From contig OY754990.1 of the NCBI GenBank assembly GCA_963576475.1, positions 5,671,756 to 5,735,755 on the forward strand: a stretch of 64,000 nt of DNA, given 5' to 3'. The DNA is from Molanna angustata. Lineage: Eukaryota; Arthropoda; Insecta; Trichoptera; Molannidae. The notes under the pieces are model-generated. The model saw only the letters and a program-made list of their open reading frames with translations. It was not told where the DNA came from and did not search any database. Below are positions 31,930 to 42,111 of the stretch, piece by piece; the stretch's first letter is position 1; each line of letters opens with the position of its first letter. Made by a program: the position numbers and the translations under genes.

Positions 31930-32400
31930 AGAGCCCCCGTTTTTTTTTTACTTGCTGTATACTGTGGACCATGGTTGTTGTTAGGGTTTGTTTGAACTTA
32001 TCTCTTTTATTGTTGTTATTGCTGTGATTTTTATATTAAGTGTATTGTTAATATTATATTTTTTTATTATTATTATAGTATTGTTCTTATATTACTGTCG
32101 TATAATGCAGTCAGTGATGAATAAGTTATATTGTATTATTATTTTTGTATTATCTTTTTATTATTGTTTATTATTAGGTTATTTTTTGTTTGTTTATTTT
32201 TATATTTTTTTTTATTATTGTTTGTTTTTTTTTTTTTTTTGAAGTTTTACTATTATTTTTTTGTAAAGTGCCCTCTTCATCACGGGATGGAATCCTAGTG
32301 GGGCAGGCGCTGGTAAAAAAATGTACTTTTTTATATGCATTATTAATAAAAAAAAATAAACTTGTATACTTTATTAATCATTATCTTTTCAACCATTAAA
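31930..32400. other. T-rich low-complexity sequence
   Basis: 32040-32270 is strongly T/A-rich with TTATTATT repeats. The hydrophobic frames here are a composition effect. Confidence 0.6.
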
Positions 32401-32402
32401 GC

Positions 32403-32665
32403 GTTCTTCTTCTGTTAAATTAACCTTCCCACTCACCATAACTGGCCCTAATCCACTGATCTTTACGCTGCGATCTGGATGAGGTCATCCGTCCATTTTT
32501 CCCGAGGACGTTCCACCGCTCGTCTGCTCGTCATACACCTCGGAACTCTTGGTGTTCATCTCTCTGCTTTCTGTATTTGACACATGCCCCGCCCATCGCT
32601 TGGTTATGAAATGGTTCTTTAAATTAAGTTTCTCAATCGACACGTCCCACATTTTGGTTAAAGCA
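32403..32665 (-). pseudogene. LINE C-terminal relic
   Basis: Minus strand residues FKEPFHNQAMGGACVKY, ERWNVLGKNGRMTSSRSQ and GPVMVSGKV in shifting frames follow the layout of the RTE-group tail (Ala-Gly-His region, RP-x-x-RW-x-DD region), and the TTCTTCTTC at 32403-32411 would be a GAA tail. Heavily decayed. Confidence 0.5.
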
Positions 32666-32878
32666 CTTCATAATGGTTATACACATTCGTACAATAATGG
32701 TTGTTACCAACTTGTATGTTTTGTAACTCTAAATTCACTATATATAAATTACTTAATATGAGTTCTATATTTTGTATGATATTACGTACAGAGTTTTCTT
32801 AGAATTATATATATTATATTATAATTTATGTACAAACTCTCATCAACAATATTTTGAGTATTCTACCTCGATCTAAAT

Positions 32879-33290
32879 CATTCATTCATACCAGCGACAG
32901 GTGTGGATCGCCTTATAAAGGGGAAAATGACCGACACATGCGATACCTCCATCTAAAGCATTCATTCATACCATCATGGCATATCTCAAAATATAGGGTA
33001 ACCAGCGATTGGTGTGCATCACCTCATAAAGGGAATCTCGACCAACACATGTGATACCTCGATCTGAAACATTCATTCATACCATCATGGCACATCCCAA
33101 AATATAGGGTAACCAGCGACAGGTGTGCATCAGCTCATAAAGGGAATCACGACCGACACATGCGATACCTCGATCTAAAGCATTCATTCATACCATCATG
33201 GCACATCTCAAAATATAGGGTAACCAGCGACAGGTGTGCATCGCCTTATTAAGATAATCACGACCGACACATGCGTGTATCCCCACTAAC
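32879..33290. repeat. unit D tandem repeat, 111-bp period
   Basis: CATTCATTCATACC begins units at 32879, 32959, 33070 and 33181. The last two intervals are exactly 111 bp. The first unit is 80 bp because it lacks the segment around CATCATGGCATATC. Shared blocks are GGGTAACCAGCGA, GGTGTGCATC, CATAAAGGGAATC and CGACACATGCGATACCTCGA. A unit D tail (AAAAAAGGCACTAC, TTCAGAATGGGTGATGG) follows to about 33350. The isolated copy is at 13218. Confidence 0.9.
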
Positions 33291-33371
33291 CAGTCACCTT
33301 TCACCTAAAAAAGGCACTACATTCAGAATGGGTGATGGCGAAACTCATTGCTGATTTTTTTTATTAAAACG

Positions 33372-33470
33372 AATGAATATGTCCTTCGAACAAGTAAATT
33401 AAGCATAAATACTTGTGCTATAGGTGAACGAAATCGGTGTTGGCAAGATTCGAACTCGCGACCACTGGAT
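33372..33470 (-). mobile_element. SINE2, partial
   Basis: GAATATGTCCTTCGAACAAG, CATAAATACTTGTGCTATAGG and ATTCGAACTCGCGACCACTGG; the 5' part of the tRNA head is lost. Confidence 0.8.
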
Positions 33471-33479
33471 TAGTAATTA

Positions 33480-33824
33480 TTACTTTAATGATATAAATAC
33501 TAGTTGCATATGTATTCTGATATGTTTTCTCATTTGAGTATTCTTCTTTTTCATTTATTTTCAACCTTTTTATGATGTTTATTTGATTTTTTTTTTGTTC
33601 ATGTATGATTTGATTTAATTACTTTTACTTTTATGTTGACTTTGCTTTGTATTGATACTTTTTATTTTGTTATAAGTGCTTCCCTCATCAAGCACAAGAT
33701 TGTAATCTTTTTGATGAGGTACTGCAGGGAAAAATATGTAAGAATATTATTACTAGTGAATTTATATATTAATTGTATTATAAAATATATTAAAAATAAA
33801 ATAAATAAATAAATAAAATATAAT
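33480..33824. other. AT-rich, no gene
   Basis: CTTCCCTCATCAAGCACAAG and a near inverse (TTTTTGATGAGGTACTGCAGGG) suggest a LINE 3' UTR hairpin, followed by an (AAAT)n tail at 33800-33818. No coding. Confidence 0.4.
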
Positions 33825-34080
33825 ACATGAGATCCAAATGTCGATGTCGTGAGACGATGAAAATGTACCTTTAGTTGAAGAATAAGTAGTTACTTACCTA
33901 CCTACCAAACGACCAAACTATGAAATCTCAAATCCAAACTTTTTATTAAATATTTTAAAATATTGAGTTTTCCTATATTTAAAAAAAAACTTGTAACTAT
34001 GTCGTGATAGGAAATCGTGGAGTTCAGTCCTTTTTTTCCTACCCCGATTAGAAAAACGGCTTGTTGGTATGATTGAATGT
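33825..34080 (+). repeat. family S copy
   Basis: CATGAGATCCAAATGTCGATG at the head and GTGGAGTTCAGTCC, TTTTTTTCCTACCCCGATTAG, CTTGTTGGTATGATTGAATG at the end, as in 22805-23037. Confidence 0.6.
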
Positions 34081-34089
34081 ATGAAAATT

Positions 34090-34790
34090 AATATGCACTA
34101 CTGCCTATAATATGCTTGTGAATTGGCAATGTAACAATTTATAAAACTATAAATTGCTATGTTACTTGACGGGTTTATATTATCCAATCGTGGTTGCCTG
34201 CTTAGGTACCCTTTCACAGCAAAAAAAACAGCCTTTTACCTACAATATTATATTGTAATGGAAAGTAAAATAACAGGGATATATTTGTATAATTTATTTT
34301 CAATTCAAACTGTTGAACGTACTACATTCATATTATTATTTCATATTACTTCTCCGTAAAGTAGGTATATATTTAGATAAAAGCAGCCAGCACATACGGA
34401 GGGTATTGTATACTCTGAATTCACTAACAACAATTTAACGTGGAGTATGGGTGTTGGAATCATCCCGTGTTATTTATATTGTTAACATTGGAATGTTTGA
34501 CTTATCGTTACGGCTAGTATAACATTATATTGTGTATATTATTATTGAAGAATATTCAAATTCGTAGAGTAGGGATGGGCAAGTACAAGACCACATCTTG
34601 AACAGTCTTTTTTTATTCATTTATTTATCTGTCAAAATCGTTTTTAAATTATTTTGCAGTACTTCATCAAAAATATTAGAACCTTGTAGGTACTGAATGA
34701 GGAATTACTTGATTTTTTTATTTATTTTTCTTTATATATTTAAATATGAACTACGTTCAAAAATAATAATTCAGGAATTTAATAAATAAG
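34090..34790. other. no gene recognised
   Basis: AT-rich. Frames up to 66 residues with no known domain. Confidence 0.4.
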
Positions 34791-34793
34791 AAT

Positions 34794-34935
34794 AACATAT
34801 CTAATGGAGAGACCACGTCGAGAGAATGGGAGACACGCGACTACCCAAAATCGTCTCCAAGGAAGTCCCGGAGGGTCGTAGAGCAAGGGGGTGACCAGAA
34901 AAAGATGGAGTGACAGCTGAACATCCAGATTGCGT
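34794..34935 (+). pseudogene. R-C LINE C-terminal fragment
   Basis: RDHVERMGDTRLPKIVSKEV, PEGRRARG, stop, then PEKRWSDS; matches the minus-strand copy at 6250-6440. 34936-35334 shows no gene. Confidence 0.75.
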
Positions 34936-35345
34936 TCGTTCAATGCCTCATTATAATCATTAAGTCCCAGTCCTTCACCGCTCTCCTCCAGTTTGCTATT
35001 CTGATCGCCCTTGTGTCGTCTTCTGTGTCGTCCAGTCATCATCCAATGAGTCTATTTACACGCCTTTGTCAATAATAAATTACGATCAAAACAGTTTTAT
35101 TAAACGCTGCTGAAACAACTACAATAATCTTAACCCTCAACCCAATCTATTTATTCTGTCTATACAAGGACTAAAATATATTCTTAATGTGACTACAAGC
35201 ATCGTGTTAACGCCAAAATAAAGGACCAAGAAATACATACATCGTATAGGCACGGTACACAAAAGCATTCTGATTGCCGTTGTAGTTATCACACTTAGGA
35301 ATATAAAAAGTGTTATGATATCTGGGGCCTTATTCCTATTCATGT

Positions 35346-36308
35346 AATCGAATATTTTCATTATTGCATATGCGCAAACATTGGATTTTTTCCCTGTCGG
35401 GAGTCAAAGATATTTTTTTACGGATTTTTAATTATCTCAATAGAGACGAAGTTCTTCTCTATTTCGTCTCTATTGAGATAGTTAAAAATATCTTTGACTC
35501 CCGACAGGGAAAAAATCCAATGTTTGCGCATATGCAATAATGAAAATATTCGATTACTTACACATTGGTACAAGAAGGTAAATAAGACAAAAATGACCTT
35601 ATAAGTCTGGCGCAATTCAGGGGTGACTACTATGCGAAAAATGCATTGTCACCTCAGATATAAGAATTGTAGCTTTCATTATTTACAAAAAACCAATTCT
35701 CTCAATAGATGGCGTTACAACAAAAATAAATAAAAAATAATAAGATTGTTGTTGATAATTTCACCCATAGATGGCTGTAGTAAAAATTCCTTATTTTCAA
35801 GCGAAAAGAATTTCAGTATTACAATATATAGAACTTTCAAAATTGAATTGATAGGGATCTCATTAAAAGGCATAATTGGTGAATGTTGCGCAAGCGCATA
35901 AAGTAATCACGTAAACCAGCCGATGACAGGTCGTAAGCCCTGTAGGTGCCTTGATTTCCCGGTTCTCCTACAATAAATATTCCAACTTCGTCTCTATTGA
36001 GATAATTAAAAATATTTTTTAACAGATTTTTATGTAATTATCTCAATAGAGACGAAGTTGGAATATTTATTGTAGGAGAACCGAGAAATCAAGGCACCTA
36101 CAGGGCTTACGACCTGTCATCGGCTGGTTTACGTGATCACTTTATGCGCTTGCGCAACGTTCACCAATTATGCCTTTTTAATGAAATCCCTAAAATTTAA
36201 TTAAGATAATTAAAAATCTGTTAAAAAATATCTTTGACTCCCGACAGGGAAAAAAATCCAATGTTTGCGCATATGCAATAATAAAAATATATTCGATAAT
36301 TAAAAATC
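35346..36308. mobile_element. unit A fold-back element, 963 bp, 11-bp duplication
   Basis: Flanked by CCTATTCATGT at 35335-35345 and 36309-36319. It begins AATCGAATATTTTC and ends with the complement of the same region. Two nested fold-backs: around 35346-35560 (TTGCATATGCGCAAACATTGG ... CTCAATAGAGACGAAG against its complement) and around 35875-36180, where arms of roughly 130-160 bp (TTGCGCAAGCGCATAAAG ... AACTTCGTCTCTATTGAG) face each other across a short spacer. It looks like a composite of more than one unit A inserted or rearranged together. No transposase. Confidence 0.8.
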
Positions 36309-36319
36309 CCTATTCATGT

Positions 36320-37645
36320 GTTATATTTTGTGATATGTTCCGATAATCTTTACGTATCACAGAATGTAAAGAGAAAGTTACGTATCAGGAGCTGTCTTTC
36401 ATAACTATAATCTGTGAAACGACACTAACGACGCGTACACACATTCGTATGTGTGTACGCGTCGCTTTATTATGTCTTCGCATAAAACTTAACACCACCT
36501 CGATATGCCGCATAAAACATTGCGAATAATTTCACCTGTCGAATGTCATGCGTATCTTGCTCCAATCGGAATACCGCGTTACGAACGGCGAACGGAGTTT
36601 TTCTTTTATATAAATTACATTTAATACATGTTATAAAAAAAGCAACTAATTAATTTATTTAAGCTGGAAGCTTGTGTTTAGGAAAGCAGCAGCTCTTTGC
36701 TTACACAATAATAAATAATTAATTAACAATTAGGTATAAAAAAAAACAAACATTTCCAAACCAAAAGCAATGTAATAAGAATTTACATTTCAAATCAATA
36801 TAAAAATAAAAATAAATGAATCGAATGATCTCGACATGTTGCGCGGAAGTTTACGCAGGCTTAGTTTCCGCGGAAAACGGAATAACAATATGCTATAAGA
36901 AACACATGTAACTAAAAATAATGTGTATATTGCCGCGATAAAAGAACTGGAATAGTCCCGCTGGTTGTTCTGCTCGGACTGTGAATGCTATTCTTGTGAA
37001 ATGTTACATCGTACGTAGAATACGAATTGTGTCGAAAATTCTCCTTTTCACACAGTCGCAAGACTCGCATAAATTAAACAGATTTTATCTTCTTCGAAAC
37101 CTTTAGACATTGGTTGAGTTGCAGACAAAGATAAAGAATTGTATGTATAATGGAGCCGAAAGAAATGATTCCGGGCGAGGAGTGGCTGTGTGGTAAAAGA
37201 GTGCGGCGGTGGTGAATTCCATATCTTGCCGACGACGACCGAAAGAAGATTTCAATACGTCGTAGGTATTATCTTAATTAAGGGAAATATCTTTTGTCGT
37301 TGAGATAAGGCGCCCCAATTAACCATTTTATACCGATGCGGAACGGGCGCAATTAAACCTCGTTAACATGTATAGTTAACACATACACACGGACTACCGC
37401 ACACATATATTATATGAGGGCCGAAATTTATACAGTTCCATGGAAAGACATTTAATGAAATTCATTTGTAAAGGTTGATTTTTTTTGTACCTAAGTATAA
37501 ATAAATGAGGCGGTATAACAAAAGATTTAATGAGAAATGTTAAAAAATGTATTATTATTCTCAAGAGGCCATATAAACGTTAACACCCCAATATGAAATC
37601 AAATTTCTCAAATAATTTTTTTTTTCAAACGATTAGTATTCCATT
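36320..37645. other. mostly unique sequence, no gene recognised
   Basis: 36429-36444 and 36449-36464 form a perfect 16-bp GC-rich hairpin (CGACGCGTACACACAT, loop TCGT). 36830-37330 is less AT-rich and less repetitive than its surroundings. It contains a 21-codon frame from ATG at 37150 (MEPKEMIPGEEWLCGKRVRR). I cannot connect it to any gene; an exon or regulatory region is possible but unsupported. Confidence 0.45.
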
Positions 37646-37649
37646 GTTA

Positions 37650-37845
37650 AAATATATAGAACTTTCAAAAATTTCATTGTTGAGGGAACTCAATAAAAAG
37701 GTATAATTGATGAAAGTTGCGCAAGCGCATAAAGTGATTACGTACTCCAGCTGAAAACAGGTCGTGAGCCCTGTAGGTGCCTTGAGTTCCTGGTTCTTCT
37801 ATGATATTCCAACTTTGTCTCTATTGAGATGTTGAAAAATTGTCA
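37650..37845 (+). repeat. unit A copy
   Basis: ATATATAGAACTTTCAAAAA, GCGCAAGCGCATAAAGTG, CAGGTCGTGAGCCCTGTAGG and GTCTCTATTGAGATG, colinear with 35820-36000. Confidence 0.75.
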
Positions 37846-37990
37846 CAGAAAATATATATTTTTTTCATTTTAAGCATTAAGCCCATTTCTTTGTATATAG
37901 TGTAAACTATATACATAGATTTCTATATGCAAAATCGGACTATGGGAAGTGGCTTGAAATTGATTTTAATTTAAGCGTTGTAAAATTTTC

Positions 37991-38842
37991 GATTAGGTAC
38001 ATGAAAATTCTTCGAAACACAATTGTTCGAATGCGCAATTGTACGAATAACAATTTTTCGAAAATCACTTATCAGAATGACAATTGTCCGAAAGCTAATT
38101 ATTCGAACTAACATTTGTTGGAAAACCAATTAACCGAATTTAATATATTTTTGTGTCATTATGTTGCCTCCTTTGACATATTTGTTGCCAGTAAAATATA
38201 TTCGATGAAGACTATTATTACTTGTTGTATTATTGTTGGGTACGTATGTTTGCACATTTTTAATAACTAATGTTTGACAGCGCGGGATAGCCTAGTTTGT
38301 ACACCAGTTTATGTTTATCTAGTATTCACACCAATTTAGTTATTTTATTTTAATATTATAGTTACTTTTTTAAATATATAATGCAACTGGCTCACGCCAG
38401 TCGCAATTATAACTACAAACAAACCTAACCAACCTATTTTTACCTAAGTTTTGTAGTTTTAGGTTTAAAAAATAGGTGTACATCCTAGGATATCTGACAG
38501 CGCGGTGCGTCGCCATGTTGTTTATTCCATAGATTTTTATTATACATAATATACTATGTAGATGTAGTACTCCGTGCAAAAAGTGAGTCATTTGTTTTCG
38601 ATTCATACAAAATTTTCTAACTACGACATCTAGTATATTATAATAAAAATCTATGGTTTATTTCTCTCACAATATTACCAACATGACGTCATAAAAATTC
38701 GAACAATTGTAAATTCTGATAATTGTGTGTTCGGAAAATTGTTTTTCGAAAAAATGTGATTCGAATAATTGCCATTCGTAAAATTGATTTTCGTAAAATT
38801 GAGCATTCGAATAATTGTTTTTCGAATAATTTTCCTGTCACC
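37991..38842. mobile_element. FB element copy 2 (9-bp target duplication)
   Basis: 852 bp flanked by AAAATTTTC at 37982-37990 and 38843-38851. Nearly identical to 11393-12231 along its length, including the repetitive TTCGAA/CAATT ends, the inner GCGCGGTGCGTCGCCATG region and the outer GGTGACAGG terminus. Independent target duplications show that both copies moved by transposition and are not a segmental duplication. Confidence 0.88.
38285..38494 (+). mobile_element. small element nested at TGACAGCGCG
   Basis: 210-bp homologue of 11687-11883, carried inside FB copy 2 at the same site, with TGACAGCGCG at 38275-38284 and 38495-38504. It was therefore present before the FB copies separated. Confidence 0.65.
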
Positions 38843-38852
38843 AAAATTTTCA

Positions 38853-39715
38853 CGTGTTGGCCACAACCCATTCGTTTTTATATATTGTCATCTAGTGTGA
38901 ATATAGTTTATAAAATTTGCGCCACGCATGTACTATGGGACATGGTTTTTTAATATGACTAAGTAATTATCAACGTTTTAAATAGTTTAGTACTGGCCAC
39001 AACCCCCATTTTTATATATTGTCATCGAAAGCAAATGTGCATTGTAAATTTGTCAATATTTCACTGAAAAAAAGTTATGTTAAAATTAACTACAAATACT
39101 TCGTTTTGTGCTACTAAATATTTTGTGCGCTTAACCAAACAGTACAGTCATAAATGGATTAACTTTTATTACTGAAAACAAATGTTTGGCTAAAAACGCA
39201 GGTAGCCAGTTCGGTGGTCACATTTTTTTTTCAGTGTTGCTGATGGGAATAGGTAATGAAATTTGATTAAGTGTTGGTCACACCCCATTCATTTTTATCC
39301 ATTCCATATTCTTTTTTTAATTATTGACCAACGACAATCCGAAAGACAGTTGTATCGGTTATTCAAGTACTGCAGATAATATCAGTGTTATAACTATAGA
39401 TGTTTTCCCAAAATCAAAAAATAAAAAAACGGTAAAGAGTGTGAAATCATAACCATCAACTATTCCATTGTTGTAAAGGGTAAAAATAAACTTAATAAAA
39501 GATGGTTTCATTACTATAATACCACAATATCGGATAAAGAGACGGTTTCCAGATACCGTATGATACGGAGTGTTACAATTGGGGTGGTAATTAGATCTCT
39601 CCCGTGGCACAGAGTTTGGGTTCTGTTTTAGTACCGCCATAGCCGGGGTTAATTTAATTACCTACATTCGGTTTGGCAATATTCTATCTAGCCTAACCAG
39701 AGTCAAGGATGCCAG
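38853..39715. other. unit B end-like motifs, no gene
   Basis: GGCCACAACCC followed by an ATTTTTATATATTGTCATC-like stretch occurs near 38858 and 38996, and a diverged form near 39275. No recognisable coding in the rest. Confidence 0.45.
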
Positions 39716-40136
39716 CGCTTAAGTCAACCCTCAAATGACCAGTTAATTTGCGACATTATTATCTACTCTCTACTTTAATGGAATTGTGGGGGTTTCGAGT
39801 TTGGTCGATGCATATTTTGCTGAAAACAAACCTCTGCCTCTTTTCAAACTGGCTGGAGGCTGTTAAGACCTGTTTTTGCAGAGTTTTCCACCTCCTGGAA
39901 TGTGAATGCCACAGCTTAAGTCATCCTTCAAATGACCAGTTAATTAGCGACATTATTATCAACTCTCTAATTTAATGGAATTGTGGGGGGTTCGAGTTTG
40001 GTCGATGTGCATATTTTGCTGAAAACAAACCTCTGCCTCTTTTCAAACTGGCTGGAGGCTGCTAAGGCCTGTTTTTTTCAGAGTTTTCCACCTCTTGGAA
40101 TGTGAATGCCACAGCCTAAGTCAACCTTCAAAGGGG

Positions 40137-40354
40137 GGCCTTCGTGGCTCAGTTGGTTGGGTATCTGGCTGCTGATCCAAAGGTCTCGGGTTCGTTTCCA
40201 GATGGAGACACATTTTTTATTTGTGTTTTCAGTCTGGATCTGGGAGACGATTAATATCGTAAATCTCCGGAATGTGGCAACTTGTTATTGGGTGCGTGTT
40301 AAATAAATATTTGACATAGTACCTGTTAGTTGCCCGAGAAGAAATATTAAATAA
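40137..40354 (+). mobile_element. SINE1
   Basis: tRNA-like head (GCCTTCGTGGCTCAGTTGG, GTCTCGGGTTCGTTTCCAG with one change in box B), body (GTCTGGATCTGGGAGACGAT, ATTGGGTGCGTGTTAA) and tail AAATATTAAATAA. Inserted in the third 200-bp unit. Its tail is the target of the next element. Confidence 0.85.
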
Positions 40355-40457
40355 CTTGTTAATTTTGTCGACGGATAATTCGTGGTGAAACTCCATTATA
40401 CTAGGTATAAATGAAAACACTAATTAGTTTTAGTTTCACTATTTAATTTTAACACTG

Positions 40458-40497
40458 GCACTGACCGGTATCGATCTGAAGATCATCGTCAGAGTGC
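40458..40497 (-). ncRNA. hammerhead-like fold in left terminal repeat
   Basis: Exact minus-strand counterpart of 41401-41440; antisense with respect to the endonuclease frame. Confidence 0.5.
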
Positions 40498-40610
40498 GCG
40501 AAAATGAAAGTAAACAGCATACATAGGAAATTCGTCCGTAAAAGCAGGTAACGTTATTAAAAAATCAGGGAAAAGTATAGCTTTTTATAAAGCCAAAAAC
40601 ATTAGGCAAA

Positions 40611-40979
40611 ATGCTCATTAACAATAAAGATAAAATAGACCCCATTGAAAATAACGGTATATATTCTTTAGCATGTGGTTCCTGTCCAAGTGTATACATC
40701 GGCCAAACGGGAAGACAATTTAAGATCCGTATTAATGAACATTTACGTTGTAAAAGACTTAATCAGGACTCATCCAACTTTGCTGCACATCTTAACGAGT
40801 TTGGTCATGACTTCTCCATCGATAGTAATACCAAAATTTTACATATTAACCCTAAAGGTAAAAAACTAGATCGTTTGGAGATCTTAGAAATAAATCGTTT
40901 GAAATGTGATAACAGCAAAACTTTGATAAATTTACAGACAGACTTCTCCCCTTCACCGTTATTAAAACCGATATTTTAA
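40611..40979 (+). CDS. GIY-YIG endonuclease of a Penelope-like element
   Basis: 122 residues from ATG at 40611 to a stop after 40979, uninterrupted. The GIY motif is in NNGIYSLACGSCPSVYIGQTG (residues about 20-39, with GIY at 22-24 and the YIG at 36-38), followed by the catalytic-region R of QFKIRINEH (about residues 43-50), then a His-containing FAAHLNEFGHDF block (residues 64-75) and KGKKLDRLEILEINR near residue 90. Penelope elements use this nuclease C-terminal to the RT to nick the target. The CGSC pair between GIY and YIG is the Cys insertion typical of this family. Whether this ATG is used is unknown, since the parental protein would read in from the RT. With the RT gone the copy cannot move by itself. 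Confidence 0.85.
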   Translation: MLINNKDKIDPIENNGIYSLACGSCPSVYIGQTGRQFKIRINEHLRCKRLNQDSSNFAAHLNEFGHDFSIDSNTKILHINPKGKKLDRLEILEINRLKCDNSKTLINLQTDFSPSPLLKPIF

Positions 40980-41400
40980 ACAATCTACATTATATGCAGT
41001 TAATGTGGGGTTATTCCAACACTTATCCTTTATTGTTTGTTTACTTTCGATATAAAGCTAATTTTACTGCCGGCCACTCTCTTTGTTTCAGATACCTGCA
41101 CACATTTGGTCTTCACTACATGCACTACATACACAACCTCTGGATACTCAATAATATTTATATTTCTTTTAATTCGTTTCTATATTGTATAATGTAAAAT
41201 CAGTTTTTCTTTCTACTTCAACATTACTAAACTTTGTATACATCACACATATTTACCATACTGTTTTGTTTGCCAGTTTTCTTCATCAGTTCTTTCTGGC
41301 AATACTAATCGAACTGATAGAACTTTACAAAAAAAAAAAAAAGGTTGTGTACCAATATTTCAGTCATATCTATTTAAACTCTGTTTACTTTCATTTTCGC

Positions 41401-41440
41401 GCACTCTGACGATGATCTTCAGATCGATACCGGTCAGTGC
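41401..41440 (+). ncRNA. hammerhead-like fold in right terminal repeat
   Basis: Stem I GCACU (41401-41405) pairs exactly with AGUGC (41436-41440). Core CUGACGA at 41406-41412 fits CUGANGA. Stem II GAUC-UUCA-GAUC (41414-41425), with one U before it. Then GAUA (41426-41429) where GAAA is expected. Stem III is the self-complementary ACCGGU, and C41435 after GGU makes a GUC cleavage triplet. Penelope-like elements are known to carry hammerheads with such minimal stem III. The GAUA change and the extra U are departures from the active consensus. Confidence 0.55.
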
Positions 41441-41694
41441 CAGTGTTAAAATTAAATAGTGAAACTAAAACTAATTAGTGTTTTCATTTATACCTAAATA
41501 TTAAATAAATATTAAATGACCAGATAATTTGCTACATTATTACCAACTCTCTACTTTTATGGAATAGTGAGAATTTCGAGTTTCCACCAACTTGTGCCTC
41601 TTTCCAAACTAGCTGAAAGCTGCTTAGGTCCATTTCTGCAATGTTTTCGACTTATTGGCATGTAGGTTCGCAGCTGTCTTCTGGGCATAATATA

Positions 41695-42110
41695 ATCTTC
41701 TCTCTGATTAACCATGCAAGGAAAATAGCGGCAGTTTTGGAAGTCTATGCTGAAAAATAATGCATCCTTCTGGACGAAGCCGAGTGTCCTAGAATAAGTG
41801 ATTTCTTATAGACTTCCGTAGTAAATATAAAAAGTCATGCTTTATACTACAATTAATTTTCAAAATTTTGAAGGATATCTTCAGTAAAAGCCACTCTTAA
41901 CCTGGGTTCATATTATATTCGTTGATAGCTGCTGTAGTATCCTTCAACTGAAATAAAATCAGCCTTTTAACTATGGCGTAAGTTTGTCTCTGTGTCACTA
42001 AAAGCTTGTGCTTTATCTTATTCATCATTGTGGGGTTATTTGGACGACCAACATTAGTGGTTCCATATCACGCTGTCCAATTGCGGGTTGATATGGGGAT
42101 ATTATAAAGG
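41695..42110. other. no gene recognised
   Basis: No known domain in any frame and no clear repeat membership. Confidence 0.4.
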
Positions 42111-42111
42111 C

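Larger units (their letters stand above)
40355..41495 (+). mobile_element. Penelope-like element, 13-bp duplication, inverted ends
   Basis: 1141 bp flanked by AAATATTAAATAA (40342-40354 and 41496-41508). Perfect 115-bp inverted repeats at 40403-40517 and 41381-41495. The right one ends exactly at the insertion boundary, and the left is preceded by a 48-bp extension, a layout known for Penelope. The body encodes a GIY-YIG endonuclease (40611-40979). The RT domain that normally lies upstream is missing: only 93 bp separate the left repeat from the frame. Both repeats carry a hammerhead-like fold. Confidence 0.85.
39721..41690. repeat. 197-200-bp tandem repeat, third unit interrupted
   Basis: Units start AAGTCA at 39721, 39918 and 40118. 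Shared blocks: AAATGACCAGTTAATT, GGAATTGTGGGGG, TTCGAGTTTGGTCGATG, GAAAACAAACCTCTGCCTC and TTTTCAAACTGGCTGGAGGC. The third unit breaks at about 40132 and resumes at 41515 (ATGACCAGATAATTTGC), 1.38 kb later; the gap is SINE1 plus the Penelope-like element. The third unit is the most diverged. Confidence 0.88.

Noticed and set aside
31988..32399. Hydrophobic frames resembling membrane proteins
   Set aside because: T-rich low-complexity sequence makes Phe/Ile/Leu/Tyr-rich translations in any frame.
37150..37215. 21-codon frame as a small gene
   Set aside because: Too short to support, with no similarity that I recognise and no promoter or splice evidence.
39359..39640. 93-residue minus-strand frame
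   Set aside because: No recognisable domain, and the composition is like the surrounding non-coding DNA.
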